DNA of 64,000 nt from Anaspis maculata (Eukaryota > Arthropoda > Insecta > Coleoptera > Scraptiidae), in contig OX421963.1 in the NCBI GenBank assembly GCA_949128115.1, positions 56,043,306 through 56,107,305 on the forward strand. Reading direction: 5' to 3'. Position numbers and translations under genes: made by a program. The notes under the pieces were generated by a model. The model was not told where the DNA came from. It was given only the letters and a program-made list of their open reading frames with translations, and ran no database searches. How positions within the stretch are numbered: the stretch's first letter is position 1; the number at the start of each line of letters is the position of its first letter. Shown here one piece after another: positions 34,573 to 49,000 of this stretch.

Positions 34573-36145
34573 CCATTGATAACAATAGAACTGTAAAAAG
34601 AAAAATAACATTTTGGAAGGCAAAAAAAAAAGTAAAAAGAGAACAACGCGTTAAAAGAACACCAGTTATACTATTGGATCGAAATAATTGAGAGTGACTC
34701 ATTCACATCCACAGTGGGTGTGAGTAAGTGAACACTTGGAGTGTGGATAACTGAGAGTGCCGATGCCGATCTCGGTGTGTTTTCTTGTATCATTCAAGGC
34801 AACAGTGCGCCCCGATCCTTTGAGTCTTCAAGTATCGTTTTGGAACTCCATAAATACCCCCTTGTGCTTTCTGTAGCTTTAGCAACTTCAGTATGCCCAT
34901 CCCGCCGTTGGCGCCGTGTACGATCAAGCTGTAATGTGTGCAGTTCCTTTGTATGATTCGGTACCAGGGCCCCATGGTGTCTTATTTTTGATGCTGTTCA
35001 AAGCCCTGATGGAGCCCCCACTTGTGGCTATCAGATTTTGCCGTTTCAGGCCAAAGCGACGCCGTTGTCTCTTCTTGGATTGGTTGAAGCCCTATAGGCT
35101 CCCTGTTGTCTACGGGTGTTTCTTGGAGTCCCGCTGAACCCCCTCTGGTTTGGGGCTCTAAAGTGCAAATAATAAGAGCTCTGCCCCAGGTGTTCAAATC
35201 GTGAACCGATTTTCACTCATTTTTTTAAGAGGTAACTGGTTCCCAAATATTTTCCAACAGTTTTGTTTTTAATTTGTCGAGAATGTAAAACCGGCCTGGG
35301 TTATCGAGACCGGACTCAAATTATGGAACTCAAAATGAAGCCCTTATTGAGGAAAATATCTCAGTTCTTCAATCTTTTTCTCAAAACCAACTTCCTACCC
35401 AAAGGGACGTCTCATACAAAAATTTCCATCCGTTCCTTTGCTACTCGTCGGAGAAGTTTTGGGGTGACACAACCGATTTTTTTCAATTTCCCGAGTGTTT
35501 TCCGGTTGTAAAAACCTATATTACCTGTTCTCTATGAAACTGAATATTGACGGATGAGGTTCTGCAGCTCCTTAAAACTCCTACCGCAGTGCTTTTTGAT
35601 GTGTATATGCAAGTTAGTCCTTCAGAATGGTCGCTCGACTTGGTCAATTTTTTCGTTAATTCACAATCTCTCCCCTTCCCGAAGGGACGCTCAGATCAAA
35701 TCATTACTGACGTCTCTGGATAACCATTAACCGCCAGGAAAGTTTTTTTGAGTCGCAACACCAATTATAACAGTTGTCCCTTTCACTTTGTGATAAGAGC
35801 CGGTTTGATCCAAGGTAAGTTAACCGATATATCCCGCTTTGAATTGAGTAATTGGAAAACTGTATTTTGGAGAAAGGTAAAAAAAAAAACTACCGTAGGT
35901 AACTGCAGCCACTTGTATTGAAGGTGTAGGTATGTATGTATATCCTTTTGGTAGTCAACAAACTCATATTTCATGAGTCTTTCAACGTTTTTTCCTTCTC
36001 AAAATTAGTTGACCCTATTAATGTTGACCCTGTTATGTGTGGTGATTCTCAGGATGCATGGCTTTCTCAGGATTCTGTAGCCATTTTCATTGGCGGCGAC
36101 AAATTGCAGGGTGACGATAAAAGTGGCACCTAATCAATTATAAAA

Positions 36146-36151
36146 TTTATT
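36146..36151 (-). terminator. Candidate polyadenylation signal of the F-box gene
   Basis: TTTATT on the plus strand (AATAAA on the minus) is the first canonical hexamer I see beyond the F-box stop. It implies a 3' UTR of about 0.87 kb through AT-rich, otherwise feature-poor DNA (36150-37014). Confidence 0.3.
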
Positions 36152-37014
36152 TTTGAAAAGTGAACAACCTATTTCAAGTTCATCAAAAAAATAATTACAC
36201 AATTCCCCAAAAAAAAATAACAACTATTTAAACAATTTTCCAACTATCATAATATAAAATTTAAAAAATATTTGCGTTTCAATTATTATGTTAGTGGTTA
36301 ACAACAATATTAGGGAATCTATACGATCCGTCTCGAGCCAGTCCCAAATGAATGCTTAGGAACTCCCTAGGAACTGACTCGATCATCATCACACCCAGAT
36401 CTTACGCACTAAATTAAATATCACTCAAAATAAATTATTAATCATTACAATCACAATAATATACTCCTCCTTCCCAATGTTATATAGACTTGTTAACAAA
36501 TAAATTGTGATTATTAGTGTGTTAACTGCCCACAATACAGGCAATTATTATTCTTATAACTTAGTGGAAACATAGAATGGGAAGGAAATTTGATTTTCTT
36601 TTCTCAGTAACGTATGATCTTACATTACTTTTTGGACGCTTCAAAATTTCGTCATCATATTACTCTTATTGACAGTGTGAAATAATGGTTTTCACGTATA
36701 AATATTTCAATCGCCAACATGTTTCCAAATATATAGACATAATTTATATCGATGATGGTTATTTTGCAGTTCTTGCGTAGTCTCTCGTTCTTAAACCTAC
36801 CGTCTATACAAATATAGTGAGTAAGTAAAAATATTTTAATTTGTTATTATAATTTAAATTTGATATAGTTTCTATGAGATATAGCAGCCTATAACATTAC
36901 ACAGACATGTAAATATGTATCACAATGCAAACACAAGCACAACGACTTAGAATTAGAGTGAGAGAAGGCAACTACAATGAAAAGAACTTTAGGAAAGCCG
37001 AAGGTGGAACGGGA

Positions 37015-40000
37015 CTAGGCGGGGTCAGGCCTCCGGCTTCTTGGAGCCTCGCCCGGAACTCGGGGCACTGATCGGCGATGCAGGGGTGCCCTAGCGACCT
37101 CCAGAACAGGCACCGACAGTATCGACACAACGACAGCATTTCGGCGTACTGACGATCCTCGTTTATTCCAAATGTTCTGCATCAAAACAATCATGAAGCT
37201 AATAGCTATTTTCACGTATGGCGCAGAATACATAATAATCCATGTATTTCGAACGAGGTTTCGACTTGTCTGGGTCTCATCAGTGCATGCGAGGCGTAAA
37301 GTCCAACGTCTGCACTATACCTATTATGTACACTTTCAGCACAAGTGACCCGCAATATTCAAGGTTTTGATTCTGAAGTATACAGGTTCTTCAAACTGTT
37401 TTTACTGTTTTTAGATAGGTATGCGAGGATGCTTTTTTTATAAATTTGTATTTTCCGACCCTTCGGAAATAATTGAAAAAATTTCAGCCTTTGTAACTGC
37501 CACTATGAGCAGAGAGTGTTATACCAAACCCCCGCTCCCGCCAGGTGTCTAAATACATACGGGGTGTTTCAGTGGACCTTGTATAAAATTTCAAAAGGTG
37601 ATTCCTCTCAAAAAAATTAATCGAAAAGTGGGAGTACCTAACATTTTTCCCTAAATTGCTTCCTAAGGGAGTTATATCCCCTCAAAGGTACGAAGTGAAA
37701 CAAAGTTTTCAATTATTTGATCAAGAACCGTCAATACGGAACAACGTCAAATTTGGTGTAGGAAGGTTCCTCAACAGTACAAATGTAGAGTTGACGGCAC
37801 ACCACAGGGACCTGTAGGCGGGGCTAAACAGAAAAACAAAAATCGTTTTGAACGAGTCCTTGTGTTGGAATAGGGGAAGCAACACCGTCAGCTGGAGTGG
37901 TGGACCATTACCCGGTCACAGGCAAACCTAAAATCCCACTGCAAATCTAGGTTCACCACTAGATGAACTAAGTTCGCGCAGTTAGGCTCCGCCCACAGGT
38001 CCCTGTGGTGTGCCGTCAACTCTACGCGGAAAATTTTAAACAAATCTGGTCAGTGGCGGCGAAGTTAGAGGGGTTGGAGTAAGTTGAACTGCTAGAAAAA
38101 ATTCTGCTATCAGTTCGTGTTTTTGTTTACACATTTGGATAGACTCGTTCAAACCTCAACTTTTATGCTCCTTGCATTTTCCGTTCATACTCCGTTAACG
38201 ACTTTTCCTTTTGAGAGAAATCAGCTCCCGAAATTTTACGCAAGGTCACTGGAGCACCCTGTATTCTTTCCATATCATGTCATTGTAGGTATATATATGC
38301 AGGTGTCCAAAATTTTGCATTTTCTCCCACAATAATTATTTCAGAACTACAGAACTACTCAAAACGGTTCTTGCAGGCATTTTATCCGGTAAGAATCGAC
38401 CTTGATTCCTAAGTAATATCAGTTGTGCATACAAAGAGCTTTTGGTGACGTCGCATTTCGCATTAGGATTTTTGTTTGTTTCAAAAGTTTGCTACCCTGA
38501 ACCGATATTGGCACCTCGATTTACCCTTGTAGTCCGGTGGACTAGCGCCAAATATTGCCCAAACTATGCATTTCATGACTACGGAACAATTTTTTGCAGG
38601 CATGTTCAGGAACCCTTGCTCTATCATTTGAGAAGTGCTGCCAAGCAGGTTTTCAATGTGGGGGGCCAGGGGGGCCCCTTTTTTGACAACTTGAATCGTT
38701 TTTTATCGATAAAATTCGTGATATAAAATGCTTTAAAAAAAACTTCAACGAATTATTGAAGAGCAACTCAAAATGTCACTTATGTGTGATGAAACTTATT
38801 ACAGGGCGAACAGGTTCCGAGAAAGATGACTTTCCGTCAACATGCAATATGATAAAGATAAAATTGCGCCAAAGACCTTTAGTTTCGTCATTGAAAGATG
38901 CCGATTGGCATATTTGTTGATCATACGCACCTGAACTGGTTGAGAACCGTACCCAACTGCGTCATTGGTGCCGGAGCTATATACAGGGTGGAAGAGAAAA
39001 ATATTTTTGTTATTATTTATTTCAAAAACCAAGATAGATAAAGTGATCGAAATTTAGGAATTGATGCTTCATTCAATGCGTGTGACGACACAACAAACCG
39101 TTTTAAAATATCTTGAAGCGTTTCTGAAATATTTTGAAAAAACTGAAGAATATCATAAAAATTTTACTTTCTACTTTGATTTCGTATTTTCCATTATATA
39201 GAGGTATATACTGTAATTTAACAACAAATTAGGGTGAAAACTAAACAGCCACATCACTCACCGGCATCAATCATGTATGCGTCAATGCGTCATATACAGG
39301 GTGTAAGAAAAAAATGGTTGTTTTCTTTGCTGTTATAGAAAAATCAAGACATGAAAAGTGCAAAATAAGGGAGGTGAGAAGTTTCCGGGGCAACAAACCA
39401 AGCCAAGACATCTGACAAAGTGAATTACTGTCGTGAATGTGTAATTCCCGCGTTTTTTTGCTTGTTTTATTATATACAGCAAAAAAAAACAATCATTTTT
39501 TTCTTACACCCTGTATACAACGCATACATGATTGATGCCGGTGATGGTGCTGTTTAATTTTAACCATGATTTATTGTATATTTGTGTATATTGTGAAATT
39601 TGTTGCATAACTCAAGGATATACATCTGTATAATGGAAAATACGAAATCAAAGTAGAAAGTGAAATTTTGATGATATTCTTCAGTTTTTTTTAAATATTT
39701 CAGGAACGCTTCAAGATATTTTAAAACGGTTTGTTGTGTCTTCACATGCATTGAATGAAACATCAATTCTCTAATTGTGTTCACTTTATCTATTTTGGTT
39801 TTTGAAATAAATGAAAACAAAAATATTTTCCTCTTTCACCCTGTATATAGCTCCGGCAATGTTGACTCTATTGGGTGCCGTTCTCAACCAGTTCAGGGGG
39901 ATATGATCAACAAATATGCCAATCGGCATTTTCCAATGACGAAGCTGAAGGTCTTTGGCACAATATTTTCTTTATTGTATTGCATGTTGACGGAAAGTCA

Positions 40001-43000
40001 TTTTTGTCGGAACCTGTTCACCCTGTAATAGTTTTTATCACACATAAGTGACCTTTCGAGTTGCTTTTCAATAATCCGTTGGAATTTTCTATTTAGCATT
40101 TTTATTACGGATTTTATCGACAAAAAACTATTTAAGTTGTCAAAAAGGGGCCCCCCTGACCCTCCACATTGAAAAATTGCTTGGCAGCACTTCTCAAATA
40201 ATAGATGAAGGCTTTCTGAACATGCCTGCAAAAAATTGTTCCGTAGTCATAAAATGCATAGTTATAACCCTAGTCCACCGGACTATTGGATTTAACGAAA
40301 ATTTAAATTTTGATACAGCAGACAACAAATTTTAGTTTCGCTCATGAGCGCAATCCAAAAAACTCATCGCATGCGAGCTTACCTTTTCAAAGAGTGATAA
40401 ACGGATTTCCAATCGATTTTGGCGCTGCCTTTGGGCACCACTAAGTCTATTTGGTTCTGCGTGAAGTGGAACTTGGTCAGTTCCCTCCACACCCGTTGCT
40501 CTCCTACAATCGAAGCCATTTGTTCGCATGCTTGCGCACTGGCCGTCAAATCTCTGTGGTCGGATAATCTCAAGATAATCTCGCGGATGCACTCTTCGGG
40601 CAGCTGCATCAGCTGCGGCTGCGAGTTGGGGTTCAGTTCTCGGATCTGCATGTTGGCTGCCATATCCAGGATCTGTTCGATTTTGGCCGTGTGTTTGCTC
40701 CAGAGGAGCTGGGAGCCCAGCGGCCCACCCCAGCAGGCGGACCGCTCGGCATCGCTCAGGGCCCGCAGGTTGTTGAGCAGCTGGCGGAATCCCCTGGGGT
40801 TGTGCTGGGAGGTGGTCGCCTGGCTGGCGACTTCCTCCAGCATAGCTAGTAGTACTTTCTGGGCGCAGCCGGACAGGGCTGTCATTTGTTGGCCTATGAG
40901 AAGTTGCAGCAGAGCGCAAATGTAGTTGAACCTGCGGACGTCCCGCACGGCGCTTCGAAAGTCTAGTTTTTTTACAGCTTCGTCCAGTTCGTTAAACCCG
41001 GCGATCTGAAACAATTTGAGACGTACATTGGTGGCTCGAAGACGTCGTTTAGATTGTAAGATGAATTACAAAGAAATCGGGAAAATAAACTACCCACGCA
41101 ACGAAGTAGATATCCTACTCCAAAATTTCGCCCTCTTTCAATACAGGAAAAGTGAAAATTCCTGAATGGCTCAACAATTTCAATTCTGTTAAGAGTCTGT
41201 TGCCGGAGAGCTTGATCTCACATATTCTTGATCCTCTGGGAACAAAACCGTATTAATTCAAAAGTCGCTAGATGTCAGTTTACGTTCCTACAGAGTGTTG
41301 ACGAAGGTGGTGCAACATTCCTGAAAGTTTGACATTACCTACTCTCATTTAAAGATTTTTCTGGATTTCTTCATGTAGCTAAACTTCGTTGTTCTAAACT
41401 ATGACGAAGCATCAATTCAAAACATTCTTGGATGTTTCATGATTGATTGTGACAAGAATTCTTGATGAAGGAGCAAACTAGGTACGTACATGTGAATACA
41501 ACTTAATATTTTTGAGAAAGAATCAGCTTTCTTGCTCGTCTGGAAATGCTTGTAACCAAGGTTACGAAAATCAAAACAATCAGGAACAAATAGACAGTCC
41601 TGTTCGCTCTGATTTCCGCAACATTGGTTACAAGCATTCACAGATTAGTAAGGGCGCTGTTTTCTTATCAAAAAAACATGCAGTTGTATCACAATCAATC
41701 ACTCGATCAATCATAAGGCATAAAAGAGTGTTCAGAATGAATGCTTCGTTCAATGGCAATGTTGACTTTCATTCAATCATTCTGACCGTATTCTGGGAAT
41801 TTTTAAAAATGTTGCACTACTTTCTTTTACACCCTGTAGAAACTCAAGTTGACATCTTTCGACTTTTGAATTTACATGGTTCTGAGGAGAGGTGTAGTAA
41901 AGAAGGGTGCAATCTCGGGAATGGGCATCTATTTCGTTGCGTAGGCGTAGTTTAAGAGTACCTACCTACTTGACCATTAGACGAAAGTATTATAAAACTT
42001 CCCACTAAAAAAATGCAGGATGATTCAAGTAACTTACTTCTTTAGTAGATTTTATTGTGATGTGGCAGTGGGGCTGGATGGCAGTCTCACTGTTCAGAGA
42101 TTCTGAATTTGGCTCCGGGCATTCTTGCCTGGAACAAAATAAATGGATAAGATAAATTTCTGGTCTGCGTCTACAAATTGCTTATCTCAACAACATTTAC
42201 AACAGGTTGAGGTGGGGTTTAGGTAGGTGACTACCAATTTTGAAGTTGTTATCGAGTCTATTAACCGGCGCGGCGAAGAATCGAATCTGGTACCACCGTA
42301 CCAGCTAAGGTAAAAGGTAAAATCGAAGTCGAAACGCTAACAGTTCAAAATGAAAGGGTGGATTGAGGATGTTTATATACTGAAGCAATTTTCAGCACCC
42401 ACTTCCATGAGATCCTTTGAATTGTGGTCAAATTTTCGTGCTGGCAAGAGTGATTTTTTGATTCAGCAAGATCTAATATCCTTGTTCAACTGTTACATAA
42501 AATGTTATTTCCGGCATTGCGCTTAGGCGTTACGCGCGTCTTATAAATCCAATTCTGAAGATCTGTACTTATCTTCGTTATTTTCACCCCCTTTTTTATG
42601 AACGACTATTTTTTTTTCAATTGGGTGTTCAAGGGCGCATCAAGTACTAGCTCATTATAGCGCCTTTTCTTCGGTGACTTCCTCCGTTTCACCATTTTTC
42701 CCTTTATGCGACCACTCGGTTACTACACGCCAAAGTACCAGAGAGCGCAAGGAGAAAAGCCACCTCCCCCAGCGGTATTTGAACTCCGGACATAGCTACC
42801 GCCGCGCCGGGATACTATTAATTTTGCAATGCTCCATTAACTCCATCAACATCATCTATGCCTGTCATTTCACCCACAAGTAAGCCTAAAATGACTCCGT
42901 GAAGTTATTTTATAGAATTGTTTTTAGAAAAACTTGGCTGTATTTGAATTTCCAGATTTTTTCTGAATGAAAATACTAAGGCTATGTGATTTTAGGCAGA

Positions 43001-46000
43001 TCTCCCTTACCTATTATAGGCATAAGGTTGATACGGAACTTTATGATCGGTCCTGCATAAAAAATCGCAAATGACATTGCATAAAACTAGCTTTGCCACA
43101 TAAAGACTTTCCAACGTGATATAAAAGTTTGATTATTGAAATGCTAATAATAATTAGTAAACATTAACATTTTAGTGCTGTAATAAAACCACTGAGACCG
43201 TAATTAAGTGTAAAACCAAACTGGAGGAACTATCTCCTATCTGAGAACAGAAAGCATTATTCCATGTACCTAAGGTAGATAATCAGGCAAATTGTGTTTC
43301 CTGATCGCCAGTACCTAACAACATCATAAATAACATAACAGAGTGTGCGCAAGCCCAATGCAGTTCAATCATGCTAACCTCTCCGTTTCCACAAAAATTT
43401 CACGAGCGGATTGAATTTATCACGCTGATAGTTGCTATGCACCTACCAATAGGATAGCCAATTGCTCATATACTATTCATATGAGAGTGATAAAAGTTAT
43501 CGCGTTCATAAAAGTTTGATGGAACCGGTGGTATAGTCTCACAAATAATGTTTGAAGAACCTTCCACAATATTTCAAAATGTCATCCATTTGTCATCCAG
43601 TTTTTGATGTCTTTAAGAGTAGGTATCGTTCTACTTGGCCTCGCTGTTTTTCGCTCTGTCGACCTGAATTCAGGCAAGCTCTCGATGCACGGCTCCTCCG
43701 CCAATTGTGCAGGTGTGTGTCTTATTCGCGCGTCGTGGTCTTTGGCGATTTTCCTAACAATAGGTTAGGTATTGGTACTTAACCGTCAATTTGAATTACT
43801 ATTCCACCCTGTAAGAGCGTTTTCAATCAAATAATTGAAATACACCAGAGTATAGGTTATGCATCTGGGGTTTAGTCAAAAGGTCTGGGGACAGTTTTTG
43901 TCTGAACTTTGCACTCGGTGATGAAAGCATGAAACTTGACATAAATAGGTACTTATTTACTCAAGGACGGAGTCATATTGGTGAAATAAGCGTTGCGAAA
44001 TCAATCCGTGTGGGTTTATTCCTTGACGGATTCTTACCATTTTGGTCTCTTTCGAAAGCTACAAGGATGTACTCTGGTTTGAGCCCATTGGCATTTCCAA
44101 AATCCAAAAATAATTTTTTCAAATGTCAAAATTTGATTATTTTTTTTTTATTTCGGAAATGCCAATAAGCTCAAACCAAAGTACATCCTTGTAGTTTTCG
44201 AAAGAGACCAAAATGGTAAGAATCCGTCAAGGAATAAACCCACACGGATTGATTTCGCAACGCTTATTTTACCAATATGACTCCGTCCTTAGGACAATCG
44301 TGACATATGGATCCGGCATGAGGAGGCAAGAAATAAAGCTGAACAATTGAAAATTCCTATTTCATGAACCAGACTAATGCTGGCCTTACATTGAGCAGCA
44401 AATGCTGCAGCTTTCTTTGCAGCAGAGTTCTGATTGGAACTTAGGTACGCCTGTTATTGCTGTCAGTGACCAACATTTGACCAATGAGAGCTCGGCAGCA
44501 AAAAAAGCTGCAGTATTTGATGCTCAATGTAAGGCCACCATAACGGCTCGATACCAAGTTGGGGCTGAGACCGCCCTTAAGTGCGGTTGCCATAGCAACG
44601 GCGGATACCAACCAATCAGACCGCTGTATTTGGCATTTGGCGAGTTACGCCGTCCCAAACTTTGCGCCTGCAACTTGGTATCGAGCCCTAAAGGTATGAA
44701 ACCATCTAATTCACACCATATAAAATTCGTGATTTAATTCGTAAGTAGGTACAACAACAGCTCTTCAATACACATTCTGAGCCGTTTGTGAAATATCTTG
44801 AAATTCCTGAAATTCTTCGAAAAAGTGATATTTCGATGAAAAAATTGTGATTTTTCAAAATATCCCAATGGAAGTTGGTATTTATCACTATCCATACAAC
44901 AAGTGATGCTAGAAATGAAATGCCATTGGCAGTAAACTTCTAAGCCCACTGCTCGACCGGTAATGGCCATGAGCTTGTGGATTCCTCTACGACACTGTCG
45001 TCTCAACATCTTCAGAAGCTTTGGAGCTTTTTCCTGCTTTGCCAGTGGTAGGCGCCTTGGAAGCACTCTTAGTGTTGGTGGGATGTTGTATCTTATTTGA
45101 AAATACGCCAGCACATTTCTGATTTCCTCATGGCTGTCATATTGGATTATCGTTATATTGGATATTCCGATTGTTGGTAGGAAATAGTGGAAATATTGAT
45201 GTACCTACTTACCACAGAGTGACGTACTTAGCCAGAATTTTTATTTGGGGAGGGGGGTCCAAACCGAGGAAATGCGAGCGAGGCGAGCAAAATAGTGCAT
45301 AGACGAGAAAATTTTCGAAAAGGAGGCGTTGCTTTGGGATTTTGGGGGGGGGGGTCGGACCCCTTGGATACGGTCACTGGATATGGCCTTAACTTATCGA
45401 TAATAAACAGCGAAACTCGGAGTAAGCCAATTTTTATTACAGGTATGTACTACACCAAAATTACCCCTAATTAAACACCTAGGTATAGGTACCGGTCACA
45501 GAGTTCAATTTTTTTTGCGAAGTCTCACTACTAATATTTTTATTTTTGTGGTTGAAAAAAGTTTCCAACAACATTCAAAGCTTAAAACTAACAAAGATAC
45601 GACAAGTCCAATGCCCAGAACAACAAAGGCCAGTTGTATGTCGTTCAGGGAAAAAGCTCTGTGTGTCGTTCCATCCTTGGGTTTGCTATAAACGGATTGC
45701 AGTACCAAGCCGTAAGACATGTCGTCATACCATTTCTGGACTAGACCGTTTTCGAAAAATCTCGTCAAAAGCCAATTAAACCGGTGGATGTACGGCGAAC
45801 CGTTCGGGACAACATAAGTGATGTAATAGGAAACTGGACACTGTTTGGCGACATGCAGGAGAGGCACCCCTTCGTTGTCGGTATATCTCATTTTGAATAA
45901 ATTTGCATCTCGTTTCCTTTCCAAAGCCACGACGTTTCTTTGATAAGCCGCTTGGAGCATGGAATTGTTGTAGTCCACGACAATTTTGTTGTGGAGCCTA

Positions 46001-49000
46001 CGGAAGAGATCCTCGTCGTGGTCAGCACTGAAGACATCGAGGGAAGTTGAAATCGTCATTTCTGATCTATCCAAGTCTTGCATGGTGTTGATGTCAGGAT
46101 AGTGTGTGATAGTGGTGTAGCTCTTCATCAAGTTGCCTTGTAGAAGCGCAATGATTATGATATTGAATATCATACACGAAGCCAAGAAAATTCTTCGGCC
46201 TTTTATTAAGTTGATTTTGGTTGGAGCAGACAACAAAATTAAAAGAACTGTATACCCATGTTTTGTAGACTTTCCAGTCAACATCCAAAGAAACAGCGAA
46301 ATTACTATCGTAACTGTCACAGCAGCTTGCAACTTTACACCAGGAAAAAAAGCCAACCAGCGCGGAACTCGCTTCGCTTTCGGCGCCAAAATACAAATTT
46401 CATCGTAGAAATAAAACGAAGTGAAATCGATCTTGGATGTGTTGTAATCCTTCAAGAAAATTCCGTTGGCAGCCAGATCTACGATGGTGCAATCTCCATT
46501 GGAATGAGCGATGTCACCTATGATACCAGTAATGTTACCATCTGGAAGAACCTTGCCGAAGACACGATAGTTGTTCACACGTTTAACTGTGAAGTTCATT
46601 TGTTTGGACAATTCAGCCAAGATGTTACCATCGAGTCCATTGAAGCCATGCAAATTTCTATAAATCGGACTTGCGGCAATATTTTCAGGAACATTCAACA
46701 TTGCCGTAGGCTCTCTAGGAAATATTTCAACTTTAATTGGGTATTCCTTGAGGTTCGTCAAAAAATTAACCATGAGAAAGTGGGGATTGTCAATTCCAGA
46801 GATATTGTAAGCTTCCACAATGCCCCACAAAGTACCATCCTTTTTGTACGGTTTATAAACATACATGTTGTTATTGAAAACCTGCAACACCATAACATTC
46901 AATATGCTAAACTTTGCCCAGGATTTCTTCAAAACAAAGCTGATCATCTCCTCATCTGGTACTGCCCAATCAGAAGGACTTAACGTGAAAACTGCAAATC
47001 TAGCTCTGTTGTTCTTTACAGACTTCAAAGTATTGAAAAAGTTGAAAACGGTTCGAATATTCCTTGAAATTATAACATAACCTTCCCTGAGCTCCGAGGA
47101 ATACTGCTCAATAATTTCCCATCTTCTTCCGTGATATTTCTTCCGCATTCTAGCACTTCTGTGTACAATTTTTGCTGTGTTTCTTGTTTCATTCAATGTC
47201 AATTCTTCAGCATATTTGATGTCAATTTCAGCTATGGTTTTATTTTCATTGTTTGTTATTCGAAGTAATCTGTCGGCGAACGAAAAAAGCTCAGTGTCCA
47301 CAGAGCTTCGGTCAAGTATAATGGAGTATTTTATAGTTCTTGCCCGAGTGAAGAAGTGGTTGATGATATGCAAAAAGTTGAAAGTCGTGAATGATGGAGG
47401 TTCGGGTTTCAGCAGTTTTGACGGTATGGTCGGCAGAAGAAAGAAACATAGAATAAGTTGGACGATCTCCATCGTGATGGGCTCAAATGAGTACTAGCTT
47501 ATTCCATATTATTTACTACATTGTTTTGTCATAATCAGTTCAGTGTAAGTGTGTGTTACCTATCAATCTTAACAACTGGAAGTGTTTGAAGTAAATGACA
47601 TGTTAAAGAACATAATTTTGTATTGAATATTTACGTCCACGCTTGATGAAGTGGATGTTGTAGGTGACAAAGTACCCGTACGGAATTCTTTTTCATACAT
47701 ATTTGACCTGCCAGAAAGTTCTTCACGACGACATAAATCGATGGTTCTTTGTACATTATTGCCATCATTGGGCTAATATTATCTTATCCTAGTCTTGTTG
47801 AAGCCAACAAAATGGGTGGAATTGGATTTAGGTGTATATTATTTAAATTAGTTTGACTTCTCAATCAGAATTGAGTAAATGTCACTTTTGCGTGATTTAT
47901 TACTTTTTTAGATGGGTATATGTATAGAGATGCTAGATATCAATAGGTAGGTAGGTAGTATAAGGTACCTAACTCACGTTATAATAATAATTATAAGTTT
48001 ATTCCTTTCTTAGCAATCATAATACATACCTACAGGGTGTTTAAGGGATGATAGCGAAAAATTCAACTGTGGTTGGATCTTGTCAAAATATGACGAAAAC
48101 CTATATACCATTTTGCAAAGTTCGGCCTAATGACGAAGATACAGCCCTCCAAAGTCCACTTTTTTCGGATTTCTAAATTTTTCAACTCAGGAACGTTCCA
48201 ACAAATTGAGCTTTAATTCAGCAAAAGCTGGTTTGTCATAATTATCCATCAACCTGCCAAATTTGGAAAGAATCCAACCAGTGATTCAGGAGTTATGAGG
48301 GTCAATAATTTAGAAGAATCTCTGAAGAAAAGTTCACTTAAGGTGACCCCTCATAACTTCTACGCCACTGATTGGATTCTTTCCAAATTTGGCAGGTTGA
48401 TAGATAATTATGACAAACCAGCTTATACTAAATTAAAGCTGAATTTGTCGAAATGTTCTTGAGTTGAAAATTACTGAAATCCGAAAAAAGTGAACTTTGG
48501 AGGGCTGTATCTTCGTCATTAGACCGAACTTTGCAAAATGGTGTATAGGTTTTTGTCATATTTTGACGAGATCTACTCACAGTTGAATTTTTTGCTATCA
48601 TTTCTGAAACACCCCGTACACAAAACAGTTTTCAATTTGCTTACAAAAATTGGATAGAATAAATCAGTAAACCTTACTTAAAGTTCCTTTAAGGAACTTT
48701 GTGTGTAAGTGCGTGCTACTGATTACTTAAGATATTCGTACAATTTTGGGCTATGAAAAGCCTATCCAAAAGATGGACATACCTACATGTTAAAAAAAAG
48801 TAAAGATAAAATCTGAAACGAACACAAGAGTACAACATGTTAAAATGAAGGTATAGATAGTTTGAGAACGTTTTGGAGAAAAAGAACGTATGCGGGTCTT
48901 ATGTGGTGTAAGTATACGGGGAAAGTGCGTGGTGATCAGATACAATTCTCCTGTTGTCGTTGTCCAACTAGACACTTTCTCATTATTGAAAGATGAAATT

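Noticed and set aside
40419..40925. 168-residue plus-strand ORF
   Set aside because: Antisense shadow of F-box exon 3.
46258..46983. 241-residue plus-strand ORF
   Set aside because: It lies antisense inside the ionotropic receptor gene, whose minus-strand product has clear iGluR topology.
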